Assembly: GCA_003344405.1 (NCBI GenBank)
Contig: NOWV01000243.1
Coordinates: 29,816 to 93,815, forward strand
Direction of reading: 5' to 3'
Origin: Trichoplax sp. H2
Lineage: Eukaryota; Placozoa; Uniplacotomia; Trichoplacea
DNA length: 64,000 nt
Shown here one piece after another: positions 12,277-24,800 of the stretch. The notes beneath the pieces are model-generated. The model was given only the letters and a program-made list of their open reading frames with translations, was not told the DNA's origin and made no database searches. A program made the translations under genes and the position numbers. The first letter of the stretch is position 1; each line of letters opens with the position of its first letter.

Positions 12277-14325
12277 TTAGTTTAATAGAGATCTCTTCAG
12301 TTGGTCTTTAGCAGACTGTAAGACCTATTTTACAAAAAATTAGAAGCTTTCTTTATTAAGAAAGTAAGCTATTTCAACGTATCATGAATTTATCATCGAT
12401 CTTACCTGTACCACAGTTTGTTCACTTAATGGTAAGTCGTCATTTTGAATTAAAGGATTTGACTAATGATAAAAGTTACAAATGATCGTATTGTTAGATA
12501 CTACCAAGGTATAAGAAAGCTAAGTCACTCCAATGAAAGTATGGTGATATACTTTTATTGCAACTTTTGAAATAATGTTTGTAGAATCCGTTTCAAGAAT
12601 AATCCTAAATAAGATAGGAAAAAATGATGAGATGGCAATAATCATTCGAGTTAATGCCAAACAAGACAGAGTGAATCTATACCCGCCGTCTACGACTTCA
12701 TCAAGAGCTAAGAAAACACCATCAAGATTATCCATGAGATATTTTTTCTCTACATTCTTTCTTAACATTGTACTAATAGCGTCATAGAATCCGTTTAAGA
12801 CGCAATTCAACATCACCTGAATAAGAGCAATCACGTTAGAACACATTTGAAATAGAATTTTAGTGATTTTTCATCCTTTACTACACCATTTTTATATTTA
12901 TGTGGATATACCTCGTTTTCATTAGACGATCCAATAACGTAAAAATTTAAATCGACGTTACTTCTAAATACAGCAGTCATGGAGTCTAACATGATGATAT
13001 CAGCTGCAAATGTTGATCAATGAGTATGCATCATGTTAGTCATGTTAGTATTGCAAAATAGAGGAGTATCCTAAGTTGAATAAACTGTAATCTATCGGCT
13101 AACAACCCATTTTTGGGGTTTATCCATATACGTATATATTGTACAATAAGCAACATTGATGTTGTCGTCAGTAGGTAATAGGTATACAAAACAAGGGCAT
13201 ATCTTACCACTACTACGTGGTGTTTTATCGTAGAGTTTTTTCTCAAACTGTTTCTGTTCTTTCAGATGAGTGAATGTATTATCGTAGTACTAGAAAAATA
13301 CAACAAATACGTTAGGATAACAAGTAGAATAAAAAGCTACAGTAAATCTTTCATCGATATCGATGCTATGATAATGAGTAAAGCAGTCATGTTACGCTGC
13401 ATCCTCCACTATGGAATCTTGAACTTGATTGTCACATCATTCGACTTACCTTGGCAATAATTCTCTCTCCATCGTTGTCTAAGATCAAAATGGCTTTAAC
13501 AGCGTATAACGTCACGTCCTAAAGATATTGATCCAGTCTATTTTAGTCATTTGTATAACGATTCTGAAGGGTTGATTAGATGGCCCAAGCACTTTATCGA
13601 CATCAAACTAATTTCTAGTCTAGTGTACCAACATGGTCAAAGCTGTTCACTGCAGTGTACAGTACTGTCGTGTCTAGCAGCCGTTCCATTTGCAAATTGT
13701 AGTTTGATTATAACAAGATTAATTTACAATAGATGGAATCAATGCAGAACAGTCATGGTTACCAAGAGAACTACTTTTACATTGATTTCTCACAGTTAGC
13801 TTACATATACTAGTATCAAGAGCGGGCGCCAGAGATTTTTTATGGCAGTGCAGTCTTGAAATACTTTGTTCATACGTGTCCACTGTACACGTCGGAATCA
13901 TAACAACGTCTAACAAACATTGGGTAATTATCATCCTTATTCGATAGACGAGATTTTCATTTCTAACGTAGAATATTAAACTAATTGGTTTTATGTTGAT
14001 CTCATGTGTTAGATGGTTAAGAAAGTGGAAGATTTTATACTAGTATTGAGTGGCTTGGTGGATGATCCTACAGTAGAAATAGGGACAACCTAGAACAAGC
14101 GCTTGGCGATTGTCATCCTTTTTGGATAGGCGAGATTTTTATTTCTAATGTATAATATTGAACTATTTCGCCCTTTAAAGCAATAGCAATGACTATGACA
14201 GTGTTTCTTTTAAAATTGTAATCATGCAATATATCACTACTTTAAAGCTTGGATTGATAGCAAGAATATCGCAATTAGTAACGCCATTTTTCTAATGGGA
14301 AACTTACCAAGACAATGGAATCCAT
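12277..14325 (-). CDS. COPZ: Coatomer subunit zeta (COPI coat), 8 exons
   Basis: Zeta is the small longin-fold subunit of the COPI coat, which carries cargo from Golgi to ER. Exons in coding order: 14308-14325, 13450-13518, 13208-13289, 12912-13003, 12683-12816, 12553-12604, 12406-12462, 12277-12324, joining in phase to 183 residues; family members are about 177. Recognisable blocks are VKAILILDNDGERIIAKYYD near the start, FYVIGSSNENE, MLRKNVEKKYLMDNLDGVF, LALDEVVDGG, LPLSEQTVVQ and a final SAKDQLKRSLL. The first coding exon has only six codons (MDSIVL) before a strong GTAAGT donor, and joins to give the expected family N-terminus. Every intron has GT..AG ends. An insertion of a few residues (around SNPLIQ) precedes the LPLSEQ block. 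A palindromic array starts about 140 bp upstream of the start codon. Confidence 0.93.
13926..14164. repeat. Degenerate direct repeat in coatomer zeta intron 1
   Basis: About 58 bp at 13926-13983 recurs at 14107-14164 with scattered substitutions. Both copies share the order CATCCT, ATAGRCGAGATTT, ATTTCTAA, AATATT. Both lie inside the 789-bp first intron. No function is suggested. Confidence 0.6.
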
Positions 14326-14467
14326 GTTGGCAAGAATTGAGCATGCGTACACTAAAGCATCACATTAAGAATCACCCACGGTTGCGTATCGACTCTCTTG
14401 TATAGAAAGTCCAAAGTGGCCGTTGAGTGGTAATGAATGCGCATGCTTCTGATTTTTCTGGTCATTC

Positions 14468-14749
14468 CACTGTACAGTACAGTCAGATCAGACGTCTGTT
14501 TATTACAGTACTGTACAGTGTACAGTACAGTACAGCAATCGCCTATCATACTGTACTGTACACTGTACTCTACAAAAACAGCCTCGCAGCCCATTTATTG
14601 TACAGTGTGACCTGGGAAACATGGACAGACAGAACGTGTCACAGACCCAGAACTACTGTACTGTATCTAGCATTGTACTGTACACTACAGTATTGTACTG
14701 TAGTCTACCGTAGTGTACTGTACACTGCACCAATGTACTGTACGCACGT
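14468..14749. repeat. TGTACAGTAC palindromic array
   Basis: The segment is packed with interleaved ACTGTACAGT, TGTACAGTAC and GTACTGTACACTG units. Most are self-complementary, so both strands look alike and long spurious reading frames rich in V, Q, Y, C and T arise on both strands. It begins roughly 140 bp upstream of the coatomer zeta start codon. Similar arrays occur at 15270-15360, 15905-15995 and 44876-45012. Confidence 0.85.
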
Positions 14750-14760
14750 ACAGAAAGAGA

Positions 14761-15735
14761 GAGGGACGCGTAACGGCCATTCAGTGCAAAATAATGAATG
14801 GGTTTACCATTTTTCTGGCCATTCTATTATACGCTATAACCGAAACCGTCTACTACAATATACAAAATCAACCAAGTGGCTAATTTCGACGAAAATCGTA
14901 GACAGTACAGTATGATGTTTCGTTCTAGGCTGCGTTGTCGGTTATTCCCTGCTGCATGGTACAGTCTACAGTCTGCCTCTGTTGTACATTGTACTGTAAT
15001 ATACAGTACTCTACGCACTGTAAGGTCACGGACTACAAGAAAGAAAGACGGACGTGGAACAGCCGTTCAGGGCAAAATAATGAGTGGGTTTACCATTTTT
15101 CTGGTCATTCTATTATACGCTATAACCGAAACCGTCTACTACAATGTACAAAATCAACCAAGTGGCTAATTTCGACGAAAATCGTAGACAGTACAGTATG
15201 ATGTTTCGTTCTAGACTGCGTTGTCAGTTAGTCCCTGCTGCATGGTACAGTCTACAGTCTGCCTGTGCTGTACATTGTACTGTAATGTACAGTACTGTAC
15301 TGTGTACAGTGTACAGTGTACAGTGTACTGTACTGTACTGTACACTGTCCACTGTCCACTGAGTGTCCAGCCGCCAAGGGCTCTGTCCGTCTGGTCTGTT
15401 AGTCTCTGCTGTTTACAGTCTCCATCTGCTGTACTGTACATTGTACTGCTCTGTATTGGACACTGTCCACTGAGTGTCCAGCCGCCAAGGGCTCTGTCCG
15501 TCTGGTCTGTTCAATTTCCACTGCTGATGTGAGCAGACGCAGTAGTGCCCACGTAACGTACCATTGGTCGACCGTTAACTGCTGAAGGCGTTTTGAGCCA
15601 AGACCATTGGCCGAGGCTATCATCGCAGACAGACGCCAGTAACTTATACTGTGCGATACAAGTTTTCAACAGCATGCGCTACTCTACTGCAAGAGTAGAA
15701 ATGAGCGCTCAGTCAGGTAAATTAAAAATTTCAAA
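14761..15735. repeat. Tandem repeat of about 290 bp, then unique tail
   Basis: The stretch from about 14761 to 15048 is repeated at about 15049-15340. Each copy has a conserved core (GGGTTTACCATTTTTCTGG, then CGCTATAACCGAAACCGTC, then CTGCTGCATGGTACAGTC) and ends in TGTACAGT units. A shorter duplication around CAGCCGCCAAGGGCTCTGTC occurs at about 15368 and 15479. The unit does not look protein-coding. It stops at the gap. Confidence 0.8.
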
Positions 15736-15755
15736 NNNNNNNNNNNNNNNNNNNN
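15736..15755. other. Assembly gap (20 N)
   Basis: Twenty unknown bases inside the repeat. The right flank (15756 on) repeats the sequence from about 15115, so the gap probably marks an unresolved repeat or unmerged contig overlap. Confidence 0.99.
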
Positions 15756-16276
15756 TACGCTATAACCGAAACCGTCTACTACAATGTACAAAATCAACCA
15801 AGTGGCTAATTTCGACGAAAATCGTAGACAGTACAGTATGATGTTTCGTTCTAGACTGCGTTGTCAGTTAGTCCCTGCTGCATGGTACAGTCTACAGTCT
15901 GGCTGTGCTGTACATTGTACTGTAATATACAGTACTGTACTGTACAGTGTACAGTGTACAGTGTACTGTACTGCACTGTACTGTACTGTACACTGTCCAC
16001 TGTCCACTGAGTGTCCAGCCGCCAAGGGCTCTGTCCGTCTGGTCTGTTCAATTTCCACAGCTGATGTGAGCAGACGCAGTAGTGCCCACGTAACGTACTG
16101 TACCATTGGTCGACCGTTAACTGCTGAAGGCGATTTGAGCCAAGACCATTGGCCGAGGCTATCATCGCAGACAGACGCCAGTAACTTATACTGTGCGATA
16201 CAAGTTTTCAACAGCATGCGATACTCTACTGCAAGAGTAGAATTGAGCGCTCAGTCAGGTAAATTAAAAATTTCAA
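15756..16276. repeat. Right-hand copy of repeat across the gap
   Basis: About 520 bp that match 15115-15735 nearly base for base. The left copy has an extra internal duplication of a little over 100 bp around the CCGCCAAGGGCTCTG segment. Right of 16276 the sequence is unique. Confidence 0.85.
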
Positions 16277-17035
16277 ATTTGCTGCAAGACCAAAGCAAAA
16301 CTTTGTCCTGCCTTTTGGCCTTTCTATGCACTTTCCTTTAGCCTATCTAGTTGAATTAGACCATTAAGGGTCGAATAACTGTTGTGAAAGCGGATAGAAA
16401 GAGTTTACCAATTCCAGTTGTAAAATTGGTCGTCTCCACTATTACCAATTGAAGCATTGAACTGCAGTTGTCGCCATTGGCAGACCACTTTCACTGGTGG
16501 GTAAGTCCTTTGAAAGTTCCACTGTCATCACTATTTAATTCAATCAATATGGCCATGTTATTAGCAAGATGAGGCATTCTTTAACAGGAATAGGACGAGT
16601 TTATGCAGCCAATGATGGCCACCATACATCCATGAAGTCTTGCACATGTTCACTATGCTTACAATGACTTCAATGACTTCATTTTCCTTGGTACATCCAT
16701 TGAGAAAGATTGCTGCCTTTCAACGCAGGGACTTTCAAATACAGTCTCCATTAGTCAAAATTAATAAGGGGCTAGCCACTACGCTGAACTGGCAGTCTTT
16801 ACCCTTTGAAAAATCAGCATTTAATAGCTTCATTTTCTTTTCAACGCTATTGCATGATATCATGTCGAATAGGGATAGAGAAGACTATGGCTAAATTCAT
16901 GCGGTAGGTGGATAGACTACAGGGAGTAACAAGGGATCAGCCATTTGAACTGCCCAATACTGTAGACGCACTTCCACAGGCATCATGACTCGGTGTGGTC
17001 GACTACAATTGGATCCAAGTGGAAGAATCTCAATG
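16277..17035. other. No supported gene
   Basis: Short interrupted frames only. A frame at 16640-16894 is within chance expectation and matches nothing known. The sequence is somewhat richer in CA/TG than the surroundings but shows no clear repeat. Confidence 0.5.
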
Positions 17036-17970
17036 CAAAGTAGTTGTATCTCTTCATTGCATCCTCAAGGATTATACAATCTTCTAAGGAAGGATACCAA
17101 GCAATTGCAGACTGTTGTTTTTACCCGGTTATTCAGTCACAATTGCACAATTGTGACTGCAGTCTTTTACTGCAATTCTTGTAAAAGTTTCTATTTTCCT
17201 CTTTCAAAAAGTAGTTGTATCTCTGCACTTCAGCCTCAAGGATTATACAATCTTCTAAGAAAGGATACCAATCCATTGCAGACTGTTATTTTTACCCGGT
17301 TATTCAGTCATAATTGCTTTACAGCCTTCTACTGCAAATCTTGTAAAAGTTTCTATTTTCCTCTTTCAAAAGTAGTTGTATCTCTGCACTACAGCCTCAA
17401 GGATTGTACAATCTTCTAAGAAAGGATACCAATCCATTACAGACTTTTACTTTTACCCGGTTATTCAGTCACAATTGCACTGCATGCAGTTTTTTACTAC
17501 AAATCTTGTTAAAGTTTCTATTTTCCTCTTTAAAAAGTAGTTGCATCTCTCCACTGCATCCTCAAGGATTATACAATCTTCTAAGAAAGGATACCAATCC
17601 ATTACAGACTTTTATTTTTACCCGGTTATTCAGTCACAATTGCACTGCAGTCTTTTACTGCAAATCTTGTTAAAGTTTCTTAGTAGTTGTATCTCTCCAC
17701 TTCATCCTTAAGGATTATACAATCTTCTAAGAAAGAATACCAATCTATTGCAGACTTTTTTTTAACCCGGTTATTCAGCCAAATTTAGTAATAGTTTCTA
17801 TTTTCCTCCTCACTTCATCGAGTTCATCCTCAAGGATTATAGACAATCTTCTAAGAAAGAATACCAATCAATTGGAGACTTTTTTTACCCGGTTATTCAG
17901 TCAAAATTGCTTTGCAATCTTTTACTGCAAATCTTGTAAGAGTTTCTTATTTTCCTCTTTAATATTAGAC
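17036..17970. repeat. Tandem repeat, about six units of 135-172 bp
   Basis: Unit starts marked by GTAGTTGTATCTCT or close variants occur near 17040, 17211, 17372, 17538 and 17683, with a degraded one near 17815. Each unit runs through CCTCAAGGATTATACAATC, AAAGGATACCAATCCATT and TTTTTACCCGGTTATTCAG, then an imperfect CAATTG/CTGCAG-rich section of variable length. Frames running through it are repeat-encoded and not convincing as protein. Confidence 0.9.
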
Positions 17971-18825
17971 TGCAGCAGTTGAATCAATTCGGCTTACGTA
18001 TGTACATCTCCAGTCATTGCATTACAAAATGAAACTACTTACAGTAACCAACTGCTGCAACCATTTACACTGCTCAGCGGTTATTTTGCAATGGTCATAC
18101 TTGTAATCATTAATAAAGAAAAAAATTCTTCAACTCCATTCTTAGTCTTACTGACAGTAATTGAAAGTCAAAGACAATCGATCTCAAAACACAAAATCTA
18201 AAAATGAACCCATTTCACTCCTTCCCTGACTTGTTCCCTACGGACAGTAAGAAATTCAGAGACTCTGTCGCCAATAACAGTAGTTAATCGTCTATTTGAC
18301 CTGGATAGGTGGAAATTGAAAATGGCCATTGTCCTATCTACAAGATTAATGAAATAAGAAATAAACCACACGTATAGACTGTAATCAACTGTAGCCTCTA
18401 GGCTTACCGCAATAGTCATTAACTTGTTTGCAAGCGGTGATTTGAAAGGCAATTTTGTTCACCTTGTCTTTTGCCCTGTCTTAATTGAACTGTCTTAAAT
18501 TAATAATCAACCAGTTAGTTTATTATACCGGATAGAAAACATTCTTTCAAATTACTCATCTTGTCGAGCTTACATGTATCAAAACTAATTTATCCTCTTA
18601 TTGATGATTATCTCTTAGACGAACAAGATAATTATTGGCGTAGTTTTGTACAGATTCTCCTCCAATCCCAACGCTCTATCCATGTGGGTTTCATCGATCA
18701 TACGCGTACAGCTATCATTAATTCATCCAAATTGGCTATTGGCATAATTTTCTCTCGCGTAAATTACACCTGATTTGTAAATATAGTACTACTCTAAAGC
18801 TACAACTGACTACATAATCATCAAA
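17971..18825. promoter_or_regulatory. Upstream region of CLASP
   Basis: This stretch lies between the tandem repeat and the CLASP start codon. It must contain CLASP 5' sequence, but I cannot point to a TATA box or start site with confidence. Two modest frames (18198-18452 minus, 18561-18773 plus) match no family. Unlike several other genes here, no TGTACAGTAC run is present. Confidence 0.3.
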
Positions 18826-21800
18826 ATGGTTTTCGAGAATGCCGAGCAAATCTTATCGGCAGTCTTGCAACAAGACACCAGGAAAAGATTAGAATCTGGT
18901 TCAGAATTGATTAATTTCCTATTAGATGATAGCCAAATCATCGATTTTTCTCCTAGCCTATTTGAAGCCTTTCTAGAAAGTCTTGTCGGCTGGATTACTA
19001 GCAGCAACTATAAGGTGGAGTTGGCGCTTTTTTAATTATTTGCAATATTAACACATCTGTTCGTTTCAGTGTAGGATTGCTTTCTGCTGCTTGTACAGTA
19101 TCTTGTTTCAATTTAGAATGTAATCCTTGTTAAAGAAGCAAAATTCCTCACAATTTAATAGTGACTGTATTTTAATGAATTTGAAATCATCATTTTAATC
19201 CATTTCACGGGCTATCATCCTATAGCCATCAATGAATATTCTGTACATTTAACTAATGTTACCCTACGCATCCCGTCGTATACTCGAATTCTTCGAAATA
19301 TGAATTTTTTGCTTTCAATTCCAGCATGTCTTAATTGTATTCAAGCGTTACGCAATCACTGCATTGAATGAGTGATTACCATGTAAATAGATTTTGTTCC
19401 AATTTCTGAATCATCGCACAACGTAATATTTGGATAACTTAGTTCATGACTGATATTATCAACGTGTGGTAACTGTTGTGACAATACATATTCTCTATTC
19501 CAAATTCACTATGTTTAGATTTAGTGTAAGTTAATCGATTAATTATTTATATAGCACTCCAGTATCATAGACGGTCATATCAATGAATGATCTCTTCGAC
19601 AAGGTTTGACATTATGTCGAAATCATTCTTACGATAAAGAACGTGTCTGCAGTTGCATCGAAACTGCAGTGTAGTTAGATTACTAATTTCTGGTTAACCC
19701 TGTAGAAAAACTTGCTTACCGTACATTCGTTTTCGAGGTTGCATTCTGCTATGATACACAGTACTAGGATATTAGGTTTGATATTAGACTGCAATCACTA
19801 TCTTAACAATACTGCTCTATAGATTATTTATACAAGCACATATTCTGAGAACAAAATCGAGTTAATCTTTCTAATTCATTTCCCTCTACCTTGAAACGTT
19901 CAAGTATCGCCACTTCTACTGTTAAACCGTTCTTCCACCAATCCCATACTGAATGTAGCGTCAACATAAAACAGGATTTTACTGGACTAAAATTTTACTC
20001 ATCCATTAATGGATGAGTAACTTAAATCGAAGATATATTAATGAAGTTATGTATAGGATCTTAGTCAAGTCGTTGGTTGACTTGTGAGATGACACTAAAT
20101 CCAATGAAATGCTTCTTTGCAATACAGTACATTTAACAAAGATGACTGCTATACAACAGTCTCATTTTCTTCTAAAATAGTTCTGCACATAGTTCAGTAA
20201 ATTAGTAAATATCCGCTCAGGTATGATAGCTTTGAAACTATTACAATTCTGAATATGGAAAGAATACTTTGAACTCCTTTACAGTATACTTAAGAAGATC
20301 ATCACTGACCGGATTTTAGCGTATTACGTATCTTTTCGCAAAATCAGAGACAGGTTTACGGAATTTATGAATGCCATTACATTTTTTATTTTTGTTCATT
20401 GCTTACTAGAAATATTAACGCTATTTAGCAATCTGTAGAAAGTAATCCTACGTAACATACTGTAGTATGAGGTACAACTTGTTAGGGACTGTAATTTTAA
20501 ATTTGTCAAAAGAATTCCAAGTTATTAATTGTGCTAGCTTTTTTGTACTTCAGGTTAGTCTGATTGGACTCGAGTGCCTCTCTCTTGTTGTTGTAAGACT
20601 CCAGGATGGTTTTAAGCCGTATGTTTCATTAAGTACGTTATCATACACAAGCATCAACGCTGTTTTTTTTTCTAAACGGAAAAAGTTATGTTGTACTCTT
20701 TAAAACATTCTCGATTACTTTGAAATTAGATAGTTTTATACTTACTTTTAGCCATTATGGAATGTCATATATCAGAAAACCGATAAAACCATGTAACACA
20801 CTCCACGTTACAATAACTCCTTTCCTTTATTTATACTAGCTAGCTAGCATCTTATAACTTAACGCATTACTACTTAGTAGAAGTTAATGTAAAATCTACT
20901 TCCGTATAAGATGGTTTTGTTCGAAATTACTTATCAAGTTGATACTATCAATCATAACTATTGTAACGTTATAATAGAAAAATAACATTTTTAGAAACGG
21001 ATCTATCCGTTTGCTTCTGTAGAATCTATTTACTCTGTAAATTAGCATCTTTTGATATAGTAATGGGCTAATACTTTCCCTTGCTTATTTACAATTAGTA
21101 TTCAATGCCATTGTAGATAGATTGGGGGATAGTCGAGGACAGGTAGGCATACAATTATATCAAATCTTAGAGATTTAATTGTGAATTTAGCTTTACAGTA
21201 ACAAATTTGGTTGTGTGCTTTTTGAAGTAAAAAACGCTGTATTACCAGTAGTGAAAGATATACCACTGCTTCTGTATAGGTTAGAGATCAATGTCAAAAT
21301 TTACTGCAAAAGCTTATGGATCCTGGATCTTCACCTCAGGTGAAAATACTTTTTTTGCATCTGTAAATAAATTTTATTGGAGTTCGCATTTCGCTAACTT
21401 TTGTCATCTGTAGTTTATTTTAGAGAAAATGATTCCAGCTTTTCAGCATAAAAATTTTAGAGTCAGAGACGAATCTCTAGTGTGTCTTCAAAAAGCACTT
21501 GACGGGTAAGTATAATCCTATTCGTGTCCTATTATTACGGGGTAATAATCCATGAGTACCTCTTTGTTACCAGGTTCGGATCTTCATCGTTGACAATTTC
21601 CAAGTTTGTACCTCATGCATGTAAACTTCTCGCAGATCCGAATGGCCAGGTAGCATCTTACAAATATTCTCTATTAGTTCTAAAGATATAATTTAGTGTT
21701 ATCCTTCTAATGTTATATTTCGTTACATCATGCAGGTGCGTGATACTGCAATAGATACGTTAGTTGACATTTATCGGCATGTCGGAGAAAAAGTTCGAGC

Positions 21801-24800
21801 TGATCTTAGTAGGAGAAATATCCCTGCCGCAAAGTACGTGAAATTTATCTAGTTAAAATGATATCTATATTATGGAATTGAAAATATGGTACCAAAGAAA
21901 GATATTATTGCTTACTTTAGGCTTTCAGTGTTATTTACGAAATTTAATGAATTAATTGAAAATGGAGACCTCTTAGATACCGCCGGTAACTAAATATAAA
22001 TATACGAATCGTTTAATTTTGTCCTTCTTACTGTTAGCTTAACGCAAAATTGAATGAATGTTTGATATATTAAAAAATTTCTCTTACCGAATACTGTTGT
22101 AGTTTTGGATGTTCCTACTATTGAATATGAAAATAATGCCAGTTCTGCAACGAACTCGTACAATGTAAATTACAACCGATATAATAGTTTCAATTGGAAT
22201 TAGATGATTAATTTATAGCGCTTTCTTTTTATTTATCACTGATAGCCATCTCCAATGCAAGGAAGATCTAGAGTGGCTACACCAAAGACACGATCAGGCC
22301 TTCAAACGCCTACCTCATCTCGTTATGCATCCACAGAGAACATTTCCGGTGCTGCACCTGCGTCAAGAAAACCTCCAATAGGTCAAACCAAAAATAAAAA
22401 TAGTAATGCAGGTGACTAACATGGATTTTCGAATTTATAGAATATTCCTTTAGTGATCTATTGCCATTAACTTCTAAATTGTACGTACATGTATATCACC
22501 TTAAACTATTATACAGATGCTGGTGCAGTTAATGAAGATTATTTCTTGAATTCTTTTAATGAATTTGTTCCCGTTCAGGTAAGGTAGTTTTTTACTATTA
22601 TAAAGAGATATTTTGTTATCATAACATCTGTGCTCCTTTTTAGTTTTGTTCAACTCGTGAACTACAAGATTTAATAACTGATATTAATACGGTATTGACA
22701 AGCGAAAAGTCAGAATGGGAGCAAAGAGTGCATACAGTAAGTGATGGATACGATGCTGGTTGTCTTACACCTGCCAATATTATATTGTAATCATCTTTTG
22801 CATCACTTAGTTAAAACGATTACGAGGCGTCATACACGCTGGGGGATATGAATTTGATGTCTTCCTACCGCAGCTTAAAACTCTAGTTTTAGCACATCAG
22901 TCTGCTGTAAGTATCCGTCTAAATTTTGCATTTGTAATAATGAAATATCCTTAATACCTTTTATACTTTATATAGATCAAAGATCTTCGATCTCAAGTTT
23001 GTAGAGAGGCATGTATAACAGTCAGGTAATCGTAATGATCAACTTCGATATTTTTCGTACCACGTTACGAGTACTGTAAATTGTCACTATGATCGGGTTA
23101 TACATTTAATAAAACAATCACGATCTTTCACTATTTGTATAGTTTCCTAGCAGCTACGATTGGAATAAAATTCGATCATTTTGCTGGAATGGTACTACCT
23201 ATGCTGTTTCAGCTACTACCTAATAGTGCAAAGGTAAGCCCCTTTTATGACGAAAGAATATAAACATAAGTTTATATGTGCTAAAACTTTTGGATAATTT
23301 TAGTAAATTTTATTGCAATGAATAGGTGATGGCTACGTCTGGATATACCTGTATTATGTTTATAATCAAGGTATTCATAAGGATTATTCGTTAAAGAACT
23401 AGGCTATTATATATTTCTTACTTTAATTTACACATCACTAGCACGTCCATTCCTTCAAACTGATTCCTGTAATACTTAGTTACGCAACTTCGAAAGCCAA
23501 TGTAGTGAGAAGGTAATCTTTTCTTCAAATTTGTTTTTGTTTTCGAAGGAGTTAATAAACTAAATTAATAAGGTCTCATAATTCTAATATTTCTTCATTG
23601 GATCCTGTTGCAGCTATACTTTCGAATTTATGAATATAATTTTGCACACTTGGCCTACGCAAGCCCTAGAAAAGTAAAGTTGACTCTACTGCTTATTCTC
23701 AGTTACTAAACTATAATGTCAAACCTTAAATACTGAATTCCAAATTTATTTTCAGGCAGGCTGAAGCATTAGAAAAGACAGTTAAGGCCGGATTAAGTGA
23801 TGCAAATGCAAGTGCTAGGGCTAGCGCGAGAAGGTTATTACCTAATATTAATAGTAATCTTTTACGCCTAAACAATCATTATTGATGCTATTATGCCAAA
23901 TAACGACCGATATCAAAGCTATGCTTGCTACTATTTTCACATTTCTAGATCTTTTTGGGGTTTCGCCAATCATTTTAAAAGCAGAGCTGACAAGTAGGTG
24001 TTTATATAAAAATCAAGTAAATCTCTATAAAATTACGCTTTCAGTGTTGTACATAATTTAACTTCCTGCCCCTAGAATGATGCTTACGCTGGATAGCTCT
24101 AAACAAAAGCAGCTGATTGCAGAGAACGATGCATATGGCAGTACTAACAGCTTAGCTGATACTAGTGACGGTACCCAGAAATTAAAAGCAGCTGCCTTGT
24201 GAGTCAACCTATACTAGTATTTTACTGATTGTTTATCCGATAGATATTTAGAATTATACCTTGAATCATTTATTGATTTTTAGTGAAAGAAGTTCGAATG
24301 CCAGGCGCTCGTTTGTGAAACCGAAAACGAATTTGTTAAGTACTTACCGAGATAGTGAACCTGGTAAGTCATAAATAATTTTCAATATATTGAAGCAAAA
24401 GTAACTTAGATTCCTGCTTAATTAAAGATGTTAGAGGGCGAAGCAATGGCGATGGCAAGATAAACGCGCGAAGTTCACTAAGAATGAAAAGTAGTACGAC
24501 TAGCAGAGCTTCTCCTGCTGGAAATACGACTAAGAGAATACCACGTGCTTCTCAATCGCAACGTAATATATAAAATAAAATTTATTTGTATAGTACACTT
24601 TTTTATTTAATCCGTGCAAAATGATCTATTGATTATACGATACATTAAATAACAGCTGGTAGTCGTTCCAATTCGCCACCGCGATTAAGTAAACTTTCAT
24701 CTACTGCAAAAACTCCTACACGAAAAGTACATACACCGACCGTAGATATTACTAAATCGAAGGCTCTACGCCCACCAGCTCCGCCGAAAGTGAAGGAGCC

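Noticed and set aside
14427-15532. Several overlapping reading frames up to 162 codons on both strands
   Set aside because: They are produced by the palindromic TGTACAGTAC repeat, which lacks stop codons in some frames on both strands; the products are low-complexity V/Q/Y/C/T strings.
16985-17673. Long plus-strand frames with repeated FTRLFSHNC motifs
   Set aside because: The protein repeats simply mirror the DNA tandem repeat; there is no start context, no conserved frame between units and no known domain.
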